Below, in pieces: positions 12,133 to 17,450 of a DNA stretch of 17,450 bases. The translations under genes and the position numbers were made by a program. How positions within the stretch are numbered: position 1 is the stretch's first letter; each line of letters begins with the position of its first letter. This DNA comes from Gammaproteobacteria bacterium (GTDB lineage: Bacteria > Pseudomonadota > Gammaproteobacteria > Pseudomonadales > Oleiphilaceae): contig JAJUGC010000003.1 of NCBI GenBank assembly GCA_029268325.1, positions 1 through 17,450 on the forward strand, given 5' to 3'. The notes below the pieces were generated by a model that did not search any database, was not told where the DNA came from, and saw only the letters and a list, made by a program, of their open reading frames with translations.

Positions 12133-12891
12133 TCAACGTCTGCGGTAACGTTCGTAATAGGTCGAGAGCGCCAGGCTGGCCGCCACCGTGGCATTCAGGG
12201 ATTCCACCGCGTCAGTCATGGGAATCGCCAAACGCTGGGCTTGCAGGTCCGCCGGCAGCCCCTGACCTTCTTCCCCCAGCACCAGGCGCACGTCTTTCGG
12301 CCATTGAAAATCCGACCAGGGCTCACCCCGGGCATCCAGCGCCACCATGGGGCCGGCCGCCGTGTTCAGATCCTGCCCGCCCGCAGCTTCCGCCAGCTCC
12401 AGGGTAAACTGGGCGTTGGCGCCACCTCGCAACGCCCGGGGATGGAAGGGATGGGCCGCCTCTTTGGTGAGAATCACCCGGCTGACCCCAAACGCTGCCG
12501 CACTGCGCAGGAGCGCCCCCAGGTTATCGGGATTGCCTAGGGAGCAGATCAGCTCCAGCCCTTTAGGTGGTTGCGTCAGATCAGCCTGGGCCAGCTCCGG
12601 CAAATCCCCTACCAGCAACGGCGCATTGGTGCCGATCACATCCAGTTCGTTGAATAGCGGACGCGCCAACTGATAAAGCGCCAGCTCCGACGGCAGAGAC
12701 AAACCAGCCAACTGCTCCTCCCGGCAGAACAACAAGGCCTGAAAGCGCTCCGGATAACGCACCAGGGCTTCCGGCACGGTTTTGCGGCCCGATAGCAGAA
12801 ACTGCTGCTGTTTTTTCATGCCGCGGCTTTCCAGCAGGGCACGCCAGCGCTTGAAGTGGGGGTTCTGAGGGCTTTCAATCAGGTGTGGCAT
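12133..12891 (-). CDS. SpoU/TrmH-family RNA 2'-O-methyltransferase
   Basis: A 252-residue SPOUT enzyme. The N-terminal substrate-binding part (SPQNPHFKRWRALLESRG at 6-23) is the L30e-like domain common to this family. The trefoil-knot catalytic motifs are SLGNPDNLGALLRSAAAFG (motif 1), LVLGEEGQGLP (motif 2) and IPMTDAVESLNATVAASLAL (motif 3). It uses SAM to methylate a ribose in rRNA or tRNA; the exact nucleotide cannot be told from sequence. An in-frame GTG at 12975 overlapping the modC stop was rejected: it has no ribosome binding site and would add 28 residues foreign to the family. It lies 83 bases downstream of modC on the same strand and could be co-transcribed. Confidence 0.88.
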   Translation of the reverse strand: MPHLIESPQNPHFKRWRALLESRGMKKQQQFLLSGRKTVPEALVRYPERFQALLFCREEQLAGLSLPSELALYQLARPLFNELDVIGTNAPLLVGDLPELAQADLTQPPKGLELICSLGNPDNLGALLRSAAAFGVSRVILTKEAAHPFHPRALRGGANAQFTLELAEAAGGQDLNTAAGPMVALDARGEPWSDFQWPKDVRLVLGEEGQGLPADLQAQRLAIPMTDAVESLNATVAASLALSTYYERYRRR

Positions 12892-12974
12892 CGTCAATGT
12901 TCCGAAGGCGTGGGCAGGAGGGATTCTCACCGTCTGGTGGGCGAGCGTCAACCAGGATTCAACTTGCCGGGGCA

Positions 12975-14048
12975 CTAGGCCATCAGGGCAACGCTTTTGA
13001 CCTGGGCGAATACCTCCATTCCAACACCAATCCCCAGACTGGCCGCTGACCGGCGGGTAATCCGGGACAGCAGACGGCTGCCGGCCAGATCTAGTTGAAC
13101 CAGAAGCTGGGCTGGGTCCCGGTCTTCAGCAATACCGACAATACGGGCCGGCAGAATGTTGGAGATACTGGTTTGCTCCGGCTGCGTCAGGGTCAGGCTC
13201 ACATCCCGGGCCAGCACCCGTACCCGGGACACGGCCCCCACCGGCAGGCTGCTTCTCGACAGGGTGAGTCGGCCGCCACTGGTTTGAAGATAAGTCAGAT
13301 GATATTCCTCGTCATGCCCTTCAACCCGAGCCTCAATAACCGCACCAGCTTCATCCAAATGGGCCAGGGGCAGGTCCGGGTCGGTCAGCAAGCCATTAAG
13401 TTCACCGGCAGCCCGGACTTTACCCTCTTCCAGCAGAATGAGTCGCTGGGCCAGACGCATCACCTCGGCGGGTGCATGGCTCACATAGAGCACCGGCATC
13501 TTGAGCTCGGCAAAGAGGCGTTCCAGATAAGGCAGAATTTCCCCTTTGCTTTCCAGATCCAGACTGGCCAAAGGCTCATCCATCAGCAACAGGCGCGGGC
13601 TGGTAAGCAGCGCCCGGCCAATGGCCACCCGCTGACGCTGACCGCCGGACAACTGGTTTGGCCGACGATCCAGTAGTGCTTCCAGCCCCAGCCAGGCCAC
13701 TACGTCCTCAAACCGAACCCGGCGCTCGTCCGGGCGCACCCGTTTCCAGCCATATTCCAGATTGCCGCGCACGGTCAGATGGGCAAACAGGCTGGGCTCC
13801 TGAAACACATAGCCAATGGCCCGGCGATGGGGCGGCACGAACAGCGCGTCTTGCTGCCAGATCTCTTCACCACACTGCACACGACTGCCTGGCGCCCGTT
13901 GCAGGCCGGCGATACAGCGCAGCAGGCTGGTCTTGCCGGAGCCGGAGCGGCCAAACAGGGCCGTCACGCCCTGGGCCGGTGCGGAGAGTTCCACATCCAG
14001 CTCAAAGGCTCCGAGCCTGGTCCGGATTTGCGCCAGCAGTTCGTTCAT
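12975..14048 (-). CDS. modC: Molybdate ABC transporter ATP-binding protein
   Basis: A 357-residue protein. ABC ATPase domain: Walker A GRSGSGKT (33-40), Q-loop region YVFQEPSLF (80-88), signature LSGGQ (133-137), Walker B LLLMDEP (153-159), switch His191. The C-terminal part (about 290-356) is a MOP (molybdopterin/molybdate-binding) domain, SISNILPARIVGIAEDRD then LLSRITRRSAASLGIGVGMEVFAQVKSVALM, which distinguishes ModC from general importer ATPases. It energises molybdate uptake with ModB and ModA. Its start overlaps the modB stop (ATGA 14045-14048), indicating coupling. The residues are all conserved. Confidence 0.95.
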   Translation of the reverse strand: MNELLAQIRTRLGAFELDVELSAPAQGVTALFGRSGSGKTSLLRCIAGLQRAPGSRVQCGEEIWQQDALFVPPHRRAIGYVFQEPSLFAHLTVRGNLEYGWKRVRPDERRVRFEDVVAWLGLEALLDRRPNQLSGGQRQRVAIGRALLTSPRLLLMDEPLASLDLESKGEILPYLERLFAELKMPVLYVSHAPAEVMRLAQRLILLEEGKVRAAGELNGLLTDPDLPLAHLDEAGAVIEARVEGHDEEYHLTYLQTSGGRLTLSRSSLPVGAVSRVRVLARDVSLTLTQPEQTSISNILPARIVGIAEDRDPAQLLVQLDLAGSRLLSRITRRSAASLGIGVGMEVFAQVKSVALMA

Positions 14049-14728
14049 AGCCGGTACAACCTCACCCGACGGTTACTCAAATGCAGCCCCAGCAGCACCA
14101 AAAAGGAAAACACCAACATGCCCGCCGCCAGGAGATTGGCCCGGCCATATTCCAGGGTTTCCACATGATCGTAGATGGCAATCGACAACACCTTGGTTTC
14201 CCCGGGAATATTGCCGCCAATCATCAAAATCACGCCAAACTCGCCAATGGTGTGGGCAAAGGTGAGCACGCAGGCGGTCAGCAGACCCGGCCGCGCCAGG
14301 GGCAGCGCAATACTCAGGAAGCGATCCCAGGGACCGGCCCGCAAGGTGGCCGCCACTTCAAAGGGGCGCTGACCGATACTTTCGAATGCGTTTTGCAGGG
14401 GTTGCACGGCAAACGGCAGGGAATAAAGAACCGAGGCGATCACCAGCCCGGTGAAAGTAAACGCCAGGGTGCCAATGCCTAACCACTGGGTCAACTCCCC
14501 GACCGGCCCGTTGGGGCCCATGAGCAGCAGCAGATAAAAGCCCAGCACGGTGGGCGGCAGCACTAAGGGCAGTGCCACAATGGCGGCAATGGGATGGCGC
14601 AGGCGACTGCGGGTATGGGCCAGCCACCAGGCCAGAGGAGTCGCCAGAACCAGTAGAATCAGCGTGGTAAGCGTGGCCAGTCGCAGGGTGAGCCAAACCG
14701 CCTGCCAGTCGGCCTCAGTCAGTCCCAT
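14045..14728 (-). CDS. modB: Molybdate ABC transporter permease
   Basis: A 227-residue inner-membrane protein with about five to six membrane segments. It carries the EAA loop contact motif region, EVAATLRAGPWDRFLSIALPLARPGLLTAC (about 133-162), that docks with ModC, and the start WQAVWLTLRLATLTT typical of ModB permeases. ModB forms the channel for molybdate delivered by ModA. The start codon overlaps the modA stop by one base (TGATG, 14726-14730), and the stop overlaps modC by four bases. With both neighbours identified, the call is confident. Confidence 0.95.
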   Translation of the reverse strand: MGLTEADWQAVWLTLRLATLTTLILLVLATPLAWWLAHTRSRLRHPIAAIVALPLVLPPTVLGFYLLLLMGPNGPVGELTQWLGIGTLAFTFTGLVIASVLYSLPFAVQPLQNAFESIGQRPFEVAATLRAGPWDRFLSIALPLARPGLLTACVLTFAHTIGEFGVILMIGGNIPGETKVLSIAIYDHVETLEYGRANLLAAGMLVFSFLVLLGLHLSNRRVRLYRL

Positions 14729-15507
14729 CAGCGCGGCTCCGCTTCCGGTGTGTCATAACCCCATTCTTTTAACAGCGCGCGGGTCTGGGGAGATTGGAGA
14801 AAATCCAGAAAGGCCCGGGCTGCCTGGGAATCTTCACCCTGGCGTAACAGGATCGCTTCCTGGCGGATGGGCTCATGCAGATCTTCCGGCACCAACCAGA
14901 AACTCCCTTGTTGTTTGGCGGGTAGCGCCTTCAATTGAGCCCAGGCAATAAACCCCAACTCGGCGTTACCGCTATAGGTGAACTGCAGGGCCTGGGCGAT
15001 ATTTTCCCCCTGCACCAGTTTGTCACGCACGCTGTCGTAGAGCTCCAGATGTTCCAGGGTTTGAATGGCGGCAGCCCCGTAGGGCGCGGTCAGGGGGTTG
15101 GCAATCGCCAGCCGGCGGAAGCGCTCACTGGCAAGAATCTCATGACTACCGCCCACCAGTTCTGGCTGGGCACTCCATAGCACCAAGCGCCCCACGGCAT
15201 AAATAAACTCACTGCCGGGCACGCCCAAGCCACTCTCGATCAGGAGCTTGCCATGCTGGTCATCGGCTGCAAGCAGAATCTCAAAAGGAGCCCCTTGGCG
15301 AATCTGGGCATAGAGCTTGCCGGTAGAGCCAAAGCTTGGCTTGAGCCGATGACCGGTGGCCTGCTCAAAGCGCGGCGCCAGTTGCTGAAATGCGGCGGTA
15401 AAGTTGGAGGCCACCGCCAGCCTCAGCTCCTCAGCCCTCAGCGGCAGGGCGAGCACCAGTAGCGCCCCCAAGAGGGATCTCAGCAAGATCCGCAGTGAGC
15501 TATTCAT
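14728..15507 (-). CDS. modA: Periplasmic molybdate-binding protein
   Basis: A 259-residue precursor from ATG 15507, with a Sec signal peptide ending at LPLRA before EELRLAVASNFTAAFQQLAP. The segments AVASNFTAA, GSTGKLYAQI and FEILLAADDQH are those that form the oxyanion pocket in ModA, and NPLTAPYG and TYSGNAELGFIAWAQL are further ModA family signatures. It captures molybdate (or tungstate) for ModBC. A TTG at 15516 in the same frame has AGGGG 7 bases upstream and may be the true start, adding three residues; the ATG lacks well-spaced Shine-Dalgarno sequence. No ModE-type operator (ATCGCTATATA-like halves) was seen upstream. Confidence 0.93.
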   Translation of the reverse strand: MNSSLRILLRSLLGALLVLALPLRAEELRLAVASNFTAAFQQLAPRFEQATGHRLKPSFGSTGKLYAQIRQGAPFEILLAADDQHGKLLIESGLGVPGSEFIYAVGRLVLWSAQPELVGGSHEILASERFRRLAIANPLTAPYGAAAIQTLEHLELYDSVRDKLVQGENIAQALQFTYSGNAELGFIAWAQLKALPAKQQGSFWLVPEDLHEPIRQEAILLRQGEDSQAARAFLDFLQSPQTRALLKEWGYDTPEAEPR

Positions 15508-15516
15508 GGTGAACAA

Positions 15517-15857
15517 CCGTCATCCCCTTCCCTCGCCACCAACACAAAAGCCTGAGTCATCTTAACGGTTCGGCGGGTATCCAAACATGACAAAATCACC
15601 TTAAACCTTTCCCCCTGACAAGCGGCAGGCATGATAAACTCTTCAAGTCCACTCCATGCGAACCCGGGCCAGCCGGATTTCTACGGATACCGGCTCAAAG
15701 AACGCCTAGCACAATGCTGTTAACCGTCAGCCAACCCCGCATGAGACCACCAGATTTCGTTGTGCTAGAAGCTCTAAACCCATCGCCCCATTCAGTCTAG
15801 CATTAGTAGGTCACCCCCAACGGCCGTGGGGCCAGGCCCAATGTTCGGAGGATTTCC
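15517..15857. other. Divergent modA-pyk intergenic region with hairpins
   Basis: A 341-base non-coding stretch that must hold the promoters of modA (-) and pyk (+), although I could not place a convincing -35/-10 pair for either. It contains a 9-bp inverted repeat, CTAGCACAA (15706-15714) with TTGTGCTAG (15760-15768), a small AGCCGG/CCGGCT dyad (15671-15676 and 15690-15695), and a C-rich/G-rich bulged hairpin CCCC-A-ACGGCCGT-GGGG near 15815-15831 shortly before the pyk ribosome binding site. No small gene or RNA gene was recognised in it. Confidence 0.5.
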
Positions 15858-17306
15858 ATGTTACGCCGCACCAAAATTGTTGCCACCTTAGGCCCTGCCA
15901 CCAGTACTCCCGAAAGCATCTCGGCCTTGATCGAGGCCGGGGTGGATGTGGTCCGCCTCAACTTTTCCCACGGCTCCGCCCAGGAACACCAGGAGCGGGC
16001 CCAGCTGGTGAGGGAGCTGGCCAGCCGCCAGCAACGCTTTGTAGCCATCCTCGCCGATTTGCAAGGCCCCAAATTGCGAATTGCCCGCTTCACCGAGGGC
16101 AAAATCGAATTGCAGGTGGGCCAGCCGTTTACGCTGGATGCGGGCATGGACAAAAACGCCGGCACCCAGGACTCGGTCGGTATCGATTACGAGCAACTGA
16201 TCCAGGATGTGGCGCCTGGAGATTGCCTATTGCTGGACGATGGCCGCATTGAGCTGGCCGTGGAGGAAATCAGCGGCCAGCAGATCAAGTGCCGGGTGCT
16301 GGTGGGTGGCCCCCTGTCCAACAACAAGGGGCTCAACAAGAAAGGTGGTGGCCTGTCCGCCCCGGCCCTGACGGAAAAGGATCTGATTGATATCGAAACT
16401 GCCGCCCAACTGGGCGCCGATTACGTGGCGGTGTCCTTTGTCCGTACCGCCGAAGACATCATCCAGGCCCGGACTCTGCTGCAAAAAACTGGCTCCAAGG
16501 CGGGCATCGTCGCCAAGATCGAACGGGCGGACCTGGTCAACACCGTCGAAGAACTGGATGCGGTGATCCGCGCCTCCGACGCGGTGATGGTGGCCCGGGG
16601 CGACTTGGGCGTGGAAATTGGGGACGCCGAGCTGGTGGCGGAGCAAAAGTACATTATCTCCCAGGCCCGTAAGCTGAACCGGGTGGTGATTACCGCCACC
16701 CAGATGATGGAGTCCATGATCCACAGCCCCATGCCCACCCGGGCCGAGGTGTCTGATGTGGCCAACGCGGTATTTGATTACACCGATGCGGTCATGCTCT
16801 CGGCGGAAACGGCGATTGGGCAGTACCCGGCAGCGGCGGTCGAAGCCATGGCACGGATCTGCGTGGGTGCTGAAAAGAACCCCGCCACCCATCGCTCCAA
16901 ACACCGCATCCACCAGCCCATGACCCGCATCGACGAGGCCATTGCCCTGTCCGCCATGTATGCCGCCAACCATCTGGAAGGGGTGAAGGCCATTATCTGC
17001 ATGACGGAAACCGGCGCCACACCGCTGATCATGTCCCGCATCAAGTCACCGCTGCCCATCTACGCCTTTTCCCGCCATCCGGTTACCCAGCATAAGGTCG
17101 CCTTGTATCGGGGCGTGCAAACGGTGGCGTTCGATGCCGAGAAAATGCCGGCTGACGAGGTCAATGCCCGCGCCGTGGCGGAACTGGAACGGTTGGGCGT
17201 GGTGACCAAGGGAGACCTGGTGTTGATCAGCAAAGGGGATTACGCCAACGCCCAAGGCGGCACAAATTCTGTGAAGATCGTGCAAGTTGGCGGCAGGATT
17301 CGCTAA
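15858..17306 (+). CDS. pyk: Pyruvate kinase (PykA type)
   Basis: A 482-residue glycolytic enzyme converting phosphoenolpyruvate and ADP to pyruvate and ATP. The beginning RRTKIVATLGPAT and NFSHGS (35-40), DLQGPKLRI (67-75), GGPLSNNKG and KGGGLSAPALTEKD follow E. coli PykA closely in my memory of that protein. Catalytic K220 and metal ligand E222 lie in IVAKIERAD, the second metal ligand D249 in ARGDLGVEIG, and MMESMIHSPMPTRAEVSDVANAVFDYTDAVMLSAETA is fully conserved. The C-terminal effector domain is present, ending GTNSVKIVQVGGRIR. GGAGG at 15847-15851 sits 6 bases before the ATG. It is the product source for the acetolactate synthase further left, but not in the same operon. Confidence 0.96.
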   Translation: MLRRTKIVATLGPATSTPESISALIEAGVDVVRLNFSHGSAQEHQERAQLVRELASRQQRFVAILADLQGPKLRIARFTEGKIELQVGQPFTLDAGMDKNAGTQDSVGIDYEQLIQDVAPGDCLLLDDGRIELAVEEISGQQIKCRVLVGGPLSNNKGLNKKGGGLSAPALTEKDLIDIETAAQLGADYVAVSFVRTAEDIIQARTLLQKTGSKAGIVAKIERADLVNTVEELDAVIRASDAVMVARGDLGVEIGDAELVAEQKYIISQARKLNRVVITATQMMESMIHSPMPTRAEVSDVANAVFDYTDAVMLSAETAIGQYPAAAVEAMARICVGAEKNPATHRSKHRIHQPMTRIDEAIALSAMYAANHLEGVKAIICMTETGATPLIMSRIKSPLPIYAFSRHPVTQHKVALYRGVQTVAFDAEKMPADEVNARAVAELERLGVVTKGDLVLISKGDYANAQGGTNSVKIVQVGGRIR

Positions 17307-17343
17307 TTTCGGCGCTTTTAGCGACTTTTGGCAATGAGGGGAG

Positions 17344-17391
17344 GCCTGCCTTTGGCAGGCGCTCGGCTGCTAAGGCCTTCAGCTGCAGGCC
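17344..17391 (+). terminator. Two hairpins after pyk (possible terminator region)
   Basis: GCCTGCC (17344-17350), a TTT loop and GGCAGGC (17354-17360) form a tight 7-bp hairpin 37 bases after the pyk stop. A second near-perfect 18-bp palindrome, GGCCT..AGGCC around CAGCTG, lies at 17374-17391. Neither is followed by a U tract. They sit between convergent genes, so a bidirectional 3' end structure is likely but not shown. Confidence 0.45.
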
Positions 17392-17409
17392 GTCAAGGCA
17401 TTGCCAGGG

Positions 17410-17450
17410 TTACAGCAGCTCGACGTCCATCTCCTTCAGGAATTCCAGGA
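17410..17450 (-). CDS. 3' end of an unidentified convergent gene (partial)
   Basis: On the - strand an open frame enters from the right edge and ends at TAA (17412-17410); the last residues read LEFLKEMDVELL. A real gene is likely because this edge is convergent with pyk and the reading frame is clean with GC-typical codons, but 12 residues do not allow identification, and a chance open frame this short is possible. Confidence 0.4.
   Translation of the reverse strand, partial: LEFLKEMDVELL

Noticed and set aside
15517..15857. Riboswitch (for example Moco type) upstream of modA or pyk
   Set aside because: The dyads do not form the recognisable multi-helix consensus, and there is no terminator-like expression platform.
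16227..16973. Long - strand open frame (248 codons) inside pyk
   Set aside because: His/Gly-rich antisense shadow of a fully conserved pyruvate kinase.

Overview
The window reads as a chromosomal segment of a gammaproteobacterium with moderately high GC. The pointers are a PykA-type pyruvate kinase, an ilvL-ilvG-ilvM operon with an attenuator, a c4-type dihaem cytochrome, YceB-like (DUF1439) and DUF2959 lipoproteins, and a modABC operon. No genus can be named from the sequence alone. No rRNA, tRNA, insertion sequence or CRISPR array was seen.

Left part (1-2588, all + strand). The tail of an unidentified gene is followed by a vapBC toxin-antitoxin pair with a repeated-octamer operator. Five bases after vapC comes a Toprim nuclease-like gene of the Wadjet JetD family. 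The three genes look like one transcription unit, and the jetD-like gene is visibly richer in A+T than the rest, which suggests an acquired defence-type cassette. A ferritin-like four-helix protein with its own strong ribosome binding site follows.

Middle part (2749-9395, all - strand). In transcription order from the right the genes are an MgtC-family membrane protein, a DUF1439 lipoprotein, a DUF2959 coiled-coil lipoprotein, a large fusion of a glycosyltransferase with a flavin amine-oxidase/UDP-galactopyranose-mutase-like domain, an M24 peptidase-like protein that lacks most metal ligands, and a periplasmic dihaem cytochrome c. They are separated by gaps of roughly 50-210 bases. A small + strand EF-hand lipoprotein (9557-9838) is divergent from mgtC.

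Right part (9845-17450). The - strand ilvL-ilvG-ilvM operon makes acetolactate synthase. Its leader encodes a 30-residue peptide with seven consecutive valines, followed by a classical intrinsic attenuator. Upstream lie a SpoU-type RNA 2'-O-methyltransferase and a tightly overlapping modA-modB-modC molybdate importer, all - strand. A 340-base divergent region leads to pyruvate kinase on the + strand, and the window ends in the 3' end of a convergent - strand gene.

The items most worth a second look are the vapBC/jetD-like linkage, the glycosyltransferase-flavoprotein fusion with unusual nucleotide-binding motifs, the apparently non-canonical M24 protein, and the ilv attenuator. Several start codons are placed inside the longest open frame because of Shine-Dalgarno evidence. 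I did not find evidence strong enough to claim a wholly new system.
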